From DLAJ01 sp964655525 (GTDB taxonomy: Bacteria; Bacillota; Clostridia; Lachnospirales; Lachnospiraceae), in NCBI GenBank assembly GCA_964655525.1, contig CAZZNE010000008.1, forward strand, positions 1 through 64,000: a stretch of DNA of 64,000 nt, in the 5' to 3' direction. The notes below the pieces were generated by a model. That model saw nothing but the letters and a program-made list of their open reading frames with translations, was not told where the DNA came from and ran no database searches. Below, in pieces: positions 15,613 to 23,920 of the stretch (position 1 is the first letter of the stretch; every line of letters begins with the position of its first letter). The position numbers were made by a program, and so were the translations under genes.

Positions 15613-16686
15613 CTACATTGTTTTCAGATTCAACAAAGCACTGTTCGCATTTCCCGATGCGTCAAATAGCGCCTGATTTGCCATAGCGTTCCCCGCCTCT
15701 GCCTGATCATTCATATAAAGCCTTCCGCTTTCGCTTGCCCATGTGCAGTCCGGAATCGCAAGCCATGCGGGTTCCCAATAAAATACGCCGATCCCTTTTT
15801 TGTTCTGCACATTTCTCACCGTATGATACAGTTCTCTTAAAAATGCTTCCTGTCCCTCCATGGTAGCCGGATAGCCGGTCGCTTTTTCCTGCTCCTCAGA
15901 AAATACGATTCCCTTGCACCCCAATGTGTCAGTTGTATAGCCGATCGAGGTTTCCGCCACAAGAACTTCTTTCCCGTACCTGCTGCTGATGTCATTCATA
16001 TTATCCGAAAGTAACTGTAAACTGCCGTTCCAATGCGGATAATAGGACATCCCGATCACATCAAAGTCAAGCGCATACGGCTCGATCCGGTCAAACCACT
16101 GCCGATACATCTGATTGTCCGTACCGAAGTCCAAATGAAGCACAATTTTTGCATTCGGGCATTCTTCCCGCACACCCTTGATGCCGGCCTGTAACAGCGC
16201 CGCCATATGCTCGGTTTGATCCACATATCCATCCGGCCAGAGCAGTCCCTTTGTGATCTCATTCCCGACCTGAACCATTGCGGGGACCAGCTTTTGATTT
16301 CGCAGAGCCTTTAATGTGTCAACCGTATGTAAATATACCGCCGTCTCCAATTCTTTTCCGCTCAACGCTTTCCATGCTTTCGGTTTTACCTGCTTTGACG
16401 GATCCGCCCAAAAATCGCTATAATGAAAATCCAGCATGATCTCCATTCCGTTTTCCACGACCCGCTTCGCAATTTCGATCGTTGTCTTTAAGTCATTCAT
16501 TCCGCCGCCGTACGGATTTCCCTCCTCATCATAGGGATCCGGCCAGATTCTGAGACGTACCATATTGACTCCGCATGTTTTCAGAAGACAAAAGAGATCT
16601 TCTTTTTTTCCATTCAGATAATAGGATGCTCCGTAAGACTCCAGCTCCATGATCATGGATACATCCATGCCCTTGATCATCTCCAC
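15613..16686 (-). CDS. GH53 endo-beta-1,4-galactanase without signal peptide
   Basis: This is a 357-residue TIM-barrel enzyme of family GH53, which cleaves beta-1,4-galactan side chains of pectin. It begins almost at once with the catalytic domain (MIKGMDVSMIMELE). The acid/base Glu143 lies in MVQVGNEITKG and the nucleophile Glu245 in VLVAETSIGY; LMLDFHYSDFWADP-like (EIMLDFHYSDFWADP) is another GH53 signature. No signal peptide is present, although this enzyme normally acts outside the cell. The start is GTG at 16686, 5 nt after AAGGAG, or ATG at 16680. It begins 2 nt after the stop of a CBM lipoprotein, in a different frame. Confidence 0.9.
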   Translation of the reverse strand: MEMIKGMDVSMIMELESYGASYYLNGKKEDLFCLLKTCGVNMVRLRIWPDPYDEEGNPYGGGMNDLKTTIEIAKRVVENGMEIMLDFHYSDFWADPSKQVKPKAWKALSGKELETAVYLHTVDTLKALRNQKLVPAMVQVGNEITKGLLWPDGYVDQTEHMAALLQAGIKGVREECPNAKIVLHLDFGTDNQMYRQWFDRIEPYALDFDVIGMSYYPHWNGSLQLLSDNMNDISSRYGKEVLVAETSIGYTTDTLGCKGIVFSEEQEKATGYPATMEGQEAFLRELYHTVRNVQNKKGIGVFYWEPAWLAIPDCTWASESGRLYMNDQAEAGNAMANQALFDASGNANSALLNLKTM

Positions 16687-16688
16687 GC

Positions 16689-17243
16689 TTACTCCTTCAC
16701 AAGTGTTATATCGTCGATGGTTCCCCAGCCGCCCGGTGCAGTCGTTACCCTGACTCCTACCGTGATCTCTCCGTCCGTCGGCGTCAATCCGGAAAGCTCT
16801 GCCGTATACCAGTTCACATATCCGTTTAATTCACCGTCCGCTTTCACTTCTTTCCCGTCCACGATCGCATAAAAAACAACAGAAGCATTCTCGTCACCGG
16901 CAGCTTCTCCCTGCACATGTGCGGTCAGCTTATAGCTTCCGTCCTCTAAGCCGGAAACCGTCTGCTCCGCCGTGAAGTTCACATTTGTACTTCCCGAATA
17001 AAAATGAAGGGACTGCACGCCCTCAAAGCAGTCTGTCTCGCGGTCATAAATATTCACTTCTTCCGTCACATTATCAATGTTCGTCACGGTCCATCCGGTA
17101 AAATCCGCCTCCTCGAAGCTTCCGTTTACCAGATAATTTCCGTTTGCATCCGGTGTTGCTTTTGCTGTTCCCTTCTGTCCGCAGGCCGTTAATGCGGCTA
17201 ACATTCCTACTGCCAATATCACTCCCAATAACTTCTTTTTCAT
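16689..17243 (-). CDS. Surface lipoprotein with a CBM61-like galactan-binding domain
   Basis: This is a 184-residue protein. The signal peptide ends in LTAC, so the mature protein is a lipoprotein on the outer membrane face. A short linker leads to one beta-sandwich module starting LVNGSFEEADFTGWTV and ending GGWGTIDDITLVKE, the pattern of carbohydrate-binding modules found fused in front of GH53 enzymes in other Clostridia and Bacilli (CBM61-like). Here it is a separate protein ending just before the GH53 start. AAGGAG lies about 8 nt before the ATG at 17243; an upstream in-frame start at 17264 lacks a better site. It likely holds galactan at the surface for the enzyme and transporter. Confidence 0.8.
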   Translation of the reverse strand: MKKKLLGVILAVGMLAALTACGQKGTAKATPDANGNYLVNGSFEEADFTGWTVTNIDNVTEEVNIYDRETDCFEGVQSLHFYSGSTNVNFTAEQTVSGLEDGSYKLTAHVQGEAAGDENASVVFYAIVDGKEVKADGELNGYVNWYTAELSGLTPTDGEITVGVRVTTAPGGWGTIDDITLVKE

Positions 17244-17273
17244 GTTTTTTCTCCTTCCATGCAACCATTGTCT

Positions 17274-17319
17274 GATAAATGAAATTAATTATTTATCATT
17301 TATCAAGTAAATTATTTAC
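17274..17319. promoter_or_regulatory. Candidate operators downstream of the galactan promoter
   Basis: A 13-base odd palindrome GTAAATTATTTAC (17307-17319) starts at about the expected transcription start, and a second inverted pair GATAAAT (17274-17280)/ATTTATC (17291-17297) lies just downstream. Position suits repression by the LacI-type protein encoded upstream, though neither has the central CG of many LacI-family operators. Confidence 0.4.
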
Positions 17320-17327
17320 TATGACGA

Positions 17328-17356
17328 ATAGTAACATTGTTTATCCTATTTGTCAA
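17328..17356 (-). promoter_or_regulatory. Promoter of the galactan operon
   Basis: On the minus strand, a perfect TTGACA (17351-17356) and TACTAT (17328-17333) are separated by exactly 17 nt, about 85 nt before the CBM lipoprotein ATG. Confidence 0.8.
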
Positions 17357-17423
17357 GATAGGATACGCTATTTCCACTATATAAATAATTTCCAACTCCG
17401 TACTTTAGTGAATCTGCACAAAA

Positions 17424-17477
17424 AAAGATTGGCGCATTTGCGCCAATCTTTCGAAGAATTCCCTTCGGGAATTCTTC
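17424..17477. repeat. Paired-hairpin repeat, copy 3
   Basis: The first hairpin has a 13-bp perfect stem, AAAGATTGGCGCA (17424-17436) TT TGCGCCAATCTTT (17439-17451). The second, GAAGAATTCCC TTC GGGAATTCTTC (17453-17477), is identical to copy 2 after asnS. It lies between the lacI-type gene and the galactan promoter, in the 324-nt gene-free stretch 17244-17567. Confidence 0.8.
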
Positions 17478-17501
17478 TGGACTGAGGAATTTCCTATAAG
17501 T

Positions 17502-17534
17502 CAAAAAAAGAGTTTCGTTCACACGAAACTCTTT
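17502..17534 (-). terminator. Terminator of the LacI-family gene
   Basis: A 12-bp perfect stem AAAGAGTTTCGT (17507-17518) with ACGAAACTCTTT (17523-17534) and a 4-nt loop is followed on the minus strand by a run of seven T. Confidence 0.9.
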
Positions 17535-17567
17535 CAAACAGCTTCCGCCTGCTGCGGAATCCATTAT

Positions 17568-18551
17568 TTAGCAGCTTTTCCGAAAAACGGGAATCCCATT
17601 CACAAAAACCGATTTTGTGATCGTTCCTCCGTGTAACACCCGGCTTCTCAATAACTCCAACGCCGTCTCACAAATACACGGAATGTCAATGTGAATCGTT
17701 GTAAGCGGCGGGGACAGATATTTTGCAATGCCTACATCATTGATGCTGAACAGCGCGATCTGTTCCGGTATCTGTATTCCCTCCTCATTTAACGCCTGCA
17801 GCACACCGACAGCCAGCGTATCGCTTGCGATACACAGTGCGGTCGGAAGTTTCCTTTTTTTCAAAAGCTCCTTGCCGAGACGGTACCCTTCCGAAACGGT
17901 AAAGCTCTCCGATATGAGAATATATTCCTCATTCAGGCAATGGTAATAGGCAGCGCTTTGCCGAAATGACCATTCCCGAATATCCATTGCCGGTTCGCCT
18001 GTATCAATGTTGCGGTCGCTCCCCCCGATAAAGCCGATCGATTGATGTCCCTTCTCCATAAAATAATCAACCATCTGGGTCAAAAAAGAGTCCATGTTCG
18101 GTCTGACAGCGTCATAATGCTTTTCATCCGGGGAAGTTCCTATAAATACACCATTTTTGCAGATCTGATACAGCTTATCAAGTTCTTTTCTGTTCAGCCA
18201 TCCGACGGCAATAAAAGCATTCAGATCCCGCGGAATCGCGTCCATTCCGTCCCGGCGGTCGAATACACTTAACCGGATATTCATCTTTTCTGCCTGTCCG
18301 ATGATCTCATCTTTTACCCCATGATAAAAAACATCTTCCAGCTCGTCCTCATTATCCGTAAAATAAAGCAGCGCGACATTCTCTATCTTCGGGTAAATGA
18401 CCCTCTTTTTATATCCGACCTTTTCCGCTGCCGCAAAAATGGCTTCTCTTGTCTCATCGCTGACCGATATGCCTTCATCATAATTTAGTACTCTGGAAAC
18501 CGCCGCGCTTGATACGCCTACGATCTGAGCAATTTCTTTGATGGTTGCCAT
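17568..18551 (-). CDS. LacI-family transcription regulator of the galactan locus
   Basis: This is a 327-residue protein. Residues 2-50 are a LacI-type helix-turn-helix (TIKEIAQIVGVSSAAVSRVLN) with the hinge helix, followed by a periplasmic-binding-protein-like sensor domain with the usual segments SIGFIGG, ALCIASDTLAVGVLQAL and LTTIHIDI. It probably represses the CBM-GH53-transporter operon that begins about 320 bp downstream and is released by a galacto-oligosaccharide. GGAGG lies 7 nt before the ATG. It has its own terminator, so the operon downstream is transcribed separately. The effector is inferred from neighbours only. Confidence 0.88.
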   Translation of the reverse strand: MATIKEIAQIVGVSSAAVSRVLNYDEGISVSDETREAIFAAAEKVGYKKRVIYPKIENVALLYFTDNEDELEDVFYHGVKDEIIGQAEKMNIRLSVFDRRDGMDAIPRDLNAFIAVGWLNRKELDKLYQICKNGVFIGTSPDEKHYDAVRPNMDSFLTQMVDYFMEKGHQSIGFIGGSDRNIDTGEPAMDIREWSFRQSAAYYHCLNEEYILISESFTVSEGYRLGKELLKKRKLPTALCIASDTLAVGVLQALNEEGIQIPEQIALFSINDVGIAKYLSPPLTTIHIDIPCICETALELLRSRVLHGGTITKSVFVNGIPVFRKSC

Positions 18552-18582
18552 TTCAAGCCTCCGCTTCCTCTGTCACTGATCA

Positions 18583-19017
18583 TCAACACGCAGCATCCTT
18601 TGCGCTGATCTCCACATCAATCTTGCAGGTTGCGAATTGTTCATAATTAATGTCCAGCGCGTAATCAACCGAAAGCGTGATCTTTTCCGCCTCCTCATTC
18701 ATATCCACCTTCGACGTATCAATGCCGACCGTCACGCTCCCAAACGGCGTCGTATAGCGGGCGACATTCTTTTTTTGCTCCTCAAAAACCATATGTACGT
18801 CGATCATGCCTTTTCTTGTCAGCTCCGCGAGATGCGGCTTCCATTTCAGCAGATTCTTCGTCGTCTGCCCACTTTCCTCATCCAGATCCTCATACATCAG
18901 ATAATGGCATCCGCCACGGTAAAAATATTCTGCAGGCGTGATCGTTTCTATTTTATCTGAGCCGTCTTCCGTTGAAAAATGCAGCCCGCGGATCGCGGCG
19001 ATAACTTCCTTTGTCAT
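18583..19017 (-). CDS. DUF1934 (YwiB-like) family protein
   Basis: This is a 144-residue soluble protein of the DUF1934 family, which has a small lipocalin-like beta-barrel. Visible family traits are an N-terminal strand followed by EYFYRGGCHYLMYEDLDE, the VARYTTPFGSVTVGIDTSKV segment and a final strand ALDINYEQFATCKIDVEI. The function of the family is unknown. It starts 13 nt after the stop of murI and is probably cotranscribed with it, an arrangement that recurs in Firmicutes. Confidence 0.8.
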   Translation of the reverse strand: MTKEVIAAIRGLHFSTEDGSDKIETITPAEYFYRGGCHYLMYEDLDEESGQTTKNLLKWKPHLAELTRKGMIDVHMVFEEQKKNVARYTTPFGSVTVGIDTSKVDMNEEAEKITLSVDYALDINYEQFATCKIDVEISAKDAAC

Positions 19018-19030
19018 AGCTGTTCATCCT

Positions 19031-19864
19031 CTAGTATTCTTCGATATGCACGGTCTTTGCCGTCAAAATCCCATATTTAATGATGGAATTGGCAAATGTC
19101 TTAAATTTCTCCGCCGCATCCGACACAAAAAACTGATATCTGTTTGCGCCAAGCTCCGGCGTCCGGTCGTTAAGCAGATGGTTTCTGTTCAGAAGCGCCC
19201 GCAGCTCCAACGCCGTTTCATATGCGGGATTCACGAGTGTGACGCCCTCACCGACAATTCTCCCGATTGCCTTGCGGATCAGCGGATAATGGGTACAGCC
19301 CAAAATCAGCGTGTCAATGCCAACATCAATCAGCTCTGAAAGATAACGCGACGCGATCTCGTCCGTAACAGGGTCTTCCCACAGTCCCTCTTCGACAAGC
19401 GGACAAAAGAGCGGGCATGCCTTTCCCATGATCTGCATGGACGGATCCAATTGCTGTATGTAATCGCTGTAAATATGGCTGTCGATCGTCGCCGCCGTTC
19501 CGATCACGCCGATCTTCCCGTTCTGGGTCACCGACACCGCCACCTTCGCTCCCGGCTTCACCACGCCGATGATCGGAATATCAATATCCTTTTCGATCGT
19601 ATCCAGCGCACAGGCGCTCGCCGTATTACAGGCAACCACAATTGCCTTGACGTGCTGCGTCTGCAAAAAACGGACGATCTGCTCCGAATATTTTGTAACG
19701 GTTTCCTTCGATTTGCTTCCGTAAGGAACGCGCGCGGTATCTCCGAAATACACGATATGCTCGTTCGGTATCTGCCTCATGATCTCGCGTGCCACAGTCA
19801 GCCCGCCGACTCCGGAATCAAACACCCCGATCGGCGCATACCTGTCTTGTTCCGTATGTTCCAT
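19031..19864 (-). CDS. murI: Glutamate racemase
   Basis: This 277-residue enzyme interconverts L- and D-glutamate to supply D-Glu for peptidoglycan. The substrate-binding GVFDSGVGGLTV (13-24) and YFGDTARVPYGSKS are present, as are the two catalytic cysteines: Cys79 in VACNTAS and Cys190 in LGCTHYP. Length is normal. A GAAGGGGG site lies about 12 nt before the ATG. It follows a small secreted protein by 18 nt and precedes DUF1934 by 13 nt on the same strand. It joins dapF, murE, murF and ddl elsewhere in the window in making the stem peptide. Confidence 0.95.
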   Translation of the reverse strand: MEHTEQDRYAPIGVFDSGVGGLTVAREIMRQIPNEHIVYFGDTARVPYGSKSKETVTKYSEQIVRFLQTQHVKAIVVACNTASACALDTIEKDIDIPIIGVVKPGAKVAVSVTQNGKIGVIGTAATIDSHIYSDYIQQLDPSMQIMGKACPLFCPLVEEGLWEDPVTDEIASRYLSELIDVGIDTLILGCTHYPLIRKAIGRIVGEGVTLVNPAYETALELRALLNRNHLLNDRTPELGANRYQFFVSDAAEKFKTFANSIIKYGILTAKTVHIEEY

Positions 19865-19882
19865 AGATAAACGATGCCCCCT

Positions 19883-20215
19883 TCAAATTCCGGCGTCTCT
19901 TAGCATCACACAAAGCCCGCGCCGTAGGAATGCGTCTCCCTCCGATCCGCTTTCCGTCGTGCTGAAAAGATGATTTTTTAAATACTCGTAAAACCGGAAG
20001 CGGTAACGGACCTTGCCATTCTGGATCTCCCGGTACAGCTCCTGCACACTTCCCGCTTCTTCCATTCCTTCTGTTTCGTCCGCTTCCTCTGCTTCTTCCG
20101 CCTCCTGCACAAACACGGTGTAGCTGTCCGGCGTAAACGTATATTCGGGAAACATGATTCCCCAGCACAGCGCTGCAGCGCCCAATAGTATGGTTCTTTT
20201 TGCGAGCTGTTTCAT
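19883..20215 (-). CDS. Small exported or anchored protein of unknown function
   Basis: This is a 110-residue protein with a basic start and a hydrophobic segment at residues 7-23, either an uncleaved anchor or a signal peptide, followed by a very acidic stretch (residues 38-55, mostly Glu, Asp and Ala) and a basic C-terminal half with RYRFRFYEYLKNHLF. CGGAGG lies about 5 nt before the ATG. It is probably first in a unit with murI and DUF1934. I do not recognise a family. Confidence 0.6.
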   Translation of the reverse strand: MKQLAKRTILLGAAALCWGIMFPEYTFTPDSYTVFVQEAEEAEEADETEGMEEAGSVQELYREIQNGKVRYRFRFYEYLKNHLFSTTESGSEGDAFLRRGLCVMLRDAGI

Positions 20216-20289
20216 AATATCCTCCGATCTGTTTTACCTATTCGGAGTCTTTCCCGCTCATCGGAAAATATACAGCCCTCTACCCTATC

Positions 20290-20979
20290 CTATTCGCTGC
20301 GCAGCAAATTCAGAATCGAACGTTCCTGATTATCAATGTGTACTCGCGCCGTCTGCGCCGCCGTCTGCTTGTCCTTATTCAGGATACTCTCGTAAATGAT
20401 GCGATGCTCCTCCACCAGTTTTTCATAATTGTTCGTATCTTTGATATATTCAAACCGGTAACGGTACATCTGCTCGGAAAGATTGTTTAAGATTTCGGTC
20501 AAGCGCTCATTTCCCGCCGCATGCACAATAATGTCATGAAGCTTCACATCCGCTTCCGCGATCACCGTCGCATCCCGCGTCGCGGTCGCCGCCGCAAATT
20601 CTTCGCATGCCCGGTGCAGCTCCTCACCTTCCTGCTTTGTGATCCTGTCACACGCCAGTTCGCAGGAAAATGCATCGAGCTCACGCCGCACTTCCAGCAC
20701 ATCCCGCAGATTTTTCTCGGTAATGCGCGCCACCTCCGCGCCCCTCCTCGGGATCATTGTGACAAGCCCCTCCAGCTCCAGCTTGCGGATTGCCTCCCTG
20801 ATCGGCGTCCTGCTGACGCCCAGTTTCTCCGCAAGGTGGATTTCCATCAGCCGTTCTCCCGGCTTGAGCTCCCCCCTGAGGATCGCCTGACGCAGCGTAT
20901 TAAAAACCACATCGCGCAGTGGGAGATATTCGTCCATACCGAGCTGAAGCTGTGTGTTTGCAAATGGATCATAGCCCAT
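20290..20979 (-). CDS. GntR-family regulator with FCD ligand-binding domain
   Basis: This is a 229-residue protein. Residues 19-90 are a winged helix (LREAI-like VFNTLRQAILRGELKPGERL, then AEKLGVSRTPIREAIRKLE), and residues 100-225 form the all-helical FCD domain with the metal-ligand pattern Asp/His in ADVKLHDIIVHAA, EEHRIIYESI and ARVHIDNQ. FCD regulators sense small organic acids through a bound metal ion. It begins 21 nt after ispE on the same strand, so the two are cotranscribed; palindromes upstream of ispE may be its own operators. The ligand is unknown. Confidence 0.88.
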   Translation of the reverse strand: MGYDPFANTQLQLGMDEYLPLRDVVFNTLRQAILRGELKPGERLMEIHLAEKLGVSRTPIREAIRKLELEGLVTMIPRRGAEVARITEKNLRDVLEVRRELDAFSCELACDRITKQEGEELHRACEEFAAATATRDATVIAEADVKLHDIIVHAAGNERLTEILNNLSEQMYRYRFEYIKDTNNYEKLVEEHRIIYESILNKDKQTAAQTARVHIDNQERSILNLLRSE

Positions 20980-21000
20980 AGATTTATCCTCCCTTTTCGG

Positions 21001-21882
21001 TCAGCTGTGAATATCCGCAACGGGTTCCGCCATAAAGACCTGCCCAATCCCGTCCGTCTGCCGCAGAAGCTCATATGCCTTTTTTTGCTGCTCTTTGTCA
21101 TAAAAGATGCCGAATACGGTCGGTCCGCTCCCGCTCATTAAAACGCCCTGCGCGCCGCAGTCAGACAGCAGTTGCTTTCTCTCCTCAATGACCGGATGCT
21201 GCGGGATCGTCACACTCTCCAAGACATTGCCAAGACAATCCGTGATCAACGCAGCGTCCTGTTTTTTGATCGCGCGTATCATCCCGTCCACGTCGGGATG
21301 CCACGTATTGGGGGCGCTGTCCAAAGCGCCGTAAACCGCCGCCGTGGATACGCTGACGTCCGGTTTTACAATGACAAAATATAACTTTAGAAGCTCAGGA
21401 AGCGGCGTCATGATCTCACCGATCCCCTCGCACAGTACGGTCCCCCCGGTCAGGCAATACGGGATGTCCGCGCCGATTTTCACTGCGATCTCGCACATTG
21501 TCTGCCTGTCCATATGCAGATCGTACAGCTCGTCGCATGCCATGATCGCTACTGCCGCATCGGAACTGCCGCCCGCCATTCCCGCCGCAGCCGGAATCTG
21601 CTTATTTAATACAATATCCATGCCGCCGCATGCCTCATACCGTTCCATGACGGCACTGACCGCACGGTGAACCAGATTATTCTGATCGCACGGCACATCC
21701 GCTCCCGCCGCGTGTACCTCAAGCCGAATCTCCCGATCGTCCCTCTTATGAAATATCAGTTCATCGAACAGGCTGACAGTCTGCATCACGGTGCGCAGCT
21801 CATGATAGCCGTCCGCCCGCTTATGACACACATCCAGTACAAGATTCAACTTTGCATATGCTTTTTTTGTTACTTGCTCCAT
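21001..21882 (-). CDS. ispE: 4-diphosphocytidyl-2-C-methyl-D-erythritol kinase
   Basis: This 293-residue GHMP kinase phosphorylates CDP-methylerythritol in the MEP route to isoprenoids. The substrate-binding N-terminus KAYAKLNLVLDV and RADGYHELRTVMQT, the ATP-binding loop PAAAGMAGGSSDAA (97-110), and the C-terminal LMSGSGPTVFGIF are all present. Length is normal. GAGGTGG lies about 4-5 nt before the ATG. It is the first gene of a two-gene unit with the GntR regulator. Confidence 0.93.
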   Translation of the reverse strand: MEQVTKKAYAKLNLVLDVCHKRADGYHELRTVMQTVSLFDELIFHKRDDREIRLEVHAAGADVPCDQNNLVHRAVSAVMERYEACGGMDIVLNKQIPAAAGMAGGSSDAAVAIMACDELYDLHMDRQTMCEIAVKIGADIPYCLTGGTVLCEGIGEIMTPLPELLKLYFVIVKPDVSVSTAAVYGALDSAPNTWHPDVDGMIRAIKKQDAALITDCLGNVLESVTIPQHPVIEERKQLLSDCGAQGVLMSGSGPTVFGIFYDKEQQKKAYELLRQTDGIGQVFMAEPVADIHS

Positions 21883-21962
21883 TTGCCACCTCAGTATTTT
21901 GACGCGTTACGGTTCCGCAAACGAATGCACCGGAAGAGGGACCCGCATCTTTGATTGCATTT

Positions 21963-21995
21963 TGTATACATGATTGTACTTAATTATATACAATC
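21963..21995. promoter_or_regulatory. Palindromic sites upstream of ispE-gntR (possible GntR operators)
   Basis: TGTATACA (21963-21970) is a perfect 8-bp palindrome and GATTGTA (21972-21978)/TACAATC (21989-21995) is a 7-bp inverted pair with a 10-nt A/T centre. They lie about 80-115 nt upstream of the ispE ATG, and AT-rich palindromes of this kind are usual for GntR-family proteins. Confidence 0.4.
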
Positions 21996-22076
21996 TTGGA
22001 GCATTCGTCAACCGTCACCCGCCGCAAACCGGACAAACAAACGGATCGAGCCTTTCATTTTCTTATTTATAGCAAT

Positions 22077-22268
22077 TGTGAAACGCCATAATCATAATCT
22101 TTCATACTAAAATATACAATTCCATAAGCAGGCACTGTGAGGACGTTGGTACTTGCATGCGATAATTTCGCATGCTATGTACCATTACGTCCGAACTGTA
22201 GCGAAAGCGTGCCTGCGTTGGAATGTATATTTTGCACAGACCAAAAACTTTATTTAGGCGTTTCGCAA
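22077..22268. repeat. Multi-branched palindromic element of about 190 nt
   Basis: Four nested pairings can be read. The outer stem is TGTGAAACGCC (22077-22087) with GGCGTTTCGCA (22258-22268). The second is 22109-22135 with 22209-22233, starting AAAATATAC and ending GTATATTTT with GCAGGCAC/GTGCCTGC inside. The third is GGACGTTGGTAC (22141-22152) with GTACCATTACGTCC (22179-22192). The tip is GCATGCGA (22155-22162) with TCGCATGC (22168-22175). It lies between ispE and sipL, downstream of sipL on its strand, and fills most of the 402-nt gap. It is either a structured RNA or a palindromic mobile element. Confidence 0.7.
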
Positions 22269-22284
22269 CCGCCTATGCCCCTTT

Positions 22285-23838
22285 TTATTTCACGATCAAA
22301 ATCCTGCTGCCCGGCGCAGGTTCTTTTTTATCCGCAATCCCGTTTAACTCGCGCAGCCGCTGTACCGGCAGACAATATTGTTTACCGACATTCCAAAGCG
22401 TATCCCCCTGCTCAAACAGCAGGATCGCCATTCCCGGCAGACTGCCGAGCTTCTCATAATCGGGGGACGAAAGAGACGCATCCTCGATCAAGTCCATCTC
22501 CCTTGTATCATAGACAACGGCACGAATCCGTACCGATGCCTTCACATCAATCTCCTCACTGTCCACCATGCTGACATTCACGTCATCACACTGACAGGTA
22601 AGCTGATAATTGCAGTCTCCGGTAAGTCCTTCTGCATCAATCGTCTCGCGGAACGGCAGGTTCCCGTGTATCACGCCGTATGGCATCTCATCGTCACCCG
22701 TGATATAGACTCCCTTTACCTCCAGAACACCGTCCGCCTCAACGCCCTCCGGAGTGATGCGGCTTCCCGTCACGCGCGCTGTTGCCTCCGTATACAAAAG
22801 CTGTAAAATATGGGACGATGGACTTCCTGCATGAATTCTTCCGCCCAGCTTATAGCTCCCCTCGTTCTGCATCCGTAAGGTCTGCAGCTTCGCGGGACGC
22901 ACCTTCAACTGAAGCTCGTGATCGACCGCATACATATCGGTGATGACCGATACGGTATCCTCATGATACATACAGATTTTCAGGTTCATTGCCAGATCCA
23001 TTCCGAAAATTCTTTTTTCTCCGTCGTAATCGGGGCGCACCTCGGTTTCCTGTCCCTCCATCTCATAGGTAATGACCGGAATCATGGAACTGTTCGCTCC
23101 GTGACATTCAATCTCACCGTGAAACGGAATGGCCGCTCCATAATATCTGACAGGCATGTCATCATTTTCCCCAATATACATGAAGAACACGCGCAGCTCT
23201 CCCGAAATACCGATCTTCTCCTCCATCGGTTTGAACGTAACGTTCTCGGGACGGATGCTTTCCCAGATCAGCTCCTCCACATTCGGCATATCGGAGGGAA
23301 GCTCCAGTTCTTCTTTAATACGGAAAATATCATTTTTGCAGATGCCGATTCCCGTCACCCGCATTTCTTCCTTACATACTTCGATCGGACTTTGCGAAGA
23401 CACATCAACGGGCGTTTCTAAATCCGTCAATTCGTTGACGCACACGCTCCATGTGATAACGGTCTGCACGTTGATTTTGCGGCTGTTGATCATGCCGACC
23501 GTTAAGTCCTCAATGACCGACGACGCGCTGACGTTATCTTCTCTGGAAACGCCCTCCAGATAGACCTGCTCCTCGAACGGAATGCTGCCGTACACCTTGC
23601 TCAAGCGGTTATTCCATTCATCCGAGCAGTAGAGCACCTGAAACAAAAACTTACCTCTCAGCGTCACATGGTCCTGCGTCGCCTTAATCTCATCCAGCTT
23701 TACATTTCCCTTATTCATCAGGATTTTTGACACATCCGGGCATTTATCCGGTATATTCATATCATCCTCGAGCGTCATCTGCGTCAGAGTACCGCATTTA
23801 CGGTAATCCATATGTATATTCTTTTTTAACAGCTCCAT
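22285..23838 (-). CDS. SPOCS (DUF3794)/LysM protein, SipL-like
   Basis: This is a 517-residue protein with several beta-rich SPOCS/DUF3794 modules and a C-terminal LysM domain (LLFEQGDTLWNVGKQYCLPV, near residues 472-517). SipL of Clostridioides difficile has this layout and binds SpoIVA to place the spore coat on the forespore; this protein probably does the same. The ATG at 23838 (MELLKKNIHM) is chosen; a GAGGAGG lies 12 nt upstream, slightly far, and a longer frame to 23922 has no better site. It is transcribed alone, with a 26-bp palindrome about 85 nt upstream and the branched element downstream. Confidence 0.85.
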   Translation of the reverse strand: MELLKKNIHMDYRKCGTLTQMTLEDDMNIPDKCPDVSKILMNKGNVKLDEIKATQDHVTLRGKFLFQVLYCSDEWNNRLSKVYGSIPFEEQVYLEGVSREDNVSASSVIEDLTVGMINSRKINVQTVITWSVCVNELTDLETPVDVSSQSPIEVCKEEMRVTGIGICKNDIFRIKEELELPSDMPNVEELIWESIRPENVTFKPMEEKIGISGELRVFFMYIGENDDMPVRYYGAAIPFHGEIECHGANSSMIPVITYEMEGQETEVRPDYDGEKRIFGMDLAMNLKICMYHEDTVSVITDMYAVDHELQLKVRPAKLQTLRMQNEGSYKLGGRIHAGSPSSHILQLLYTEATARVTGSRITPEGVEADGVLEVKGVYITGDDEMPYGVIHGNLPFRETIDAEGLTGDCNYQLTCQCDDVNVSMVDSEEIDVKASVRIRAVVYDTREMDLIEDASLSSPDYEKLGSLPGMAILLFEQGDTLWNVGKQYCLPVQRLRELNGIADKKEPAPGSRILIVK

Positions 23839-23920
23839 TGCAATAAAAAACCTCCTCGGGAATACTCTATACAAGATATTCTCCAAGCAGGTTTTGTATG
23901 ACTTTCTTATATTTTTTTTC

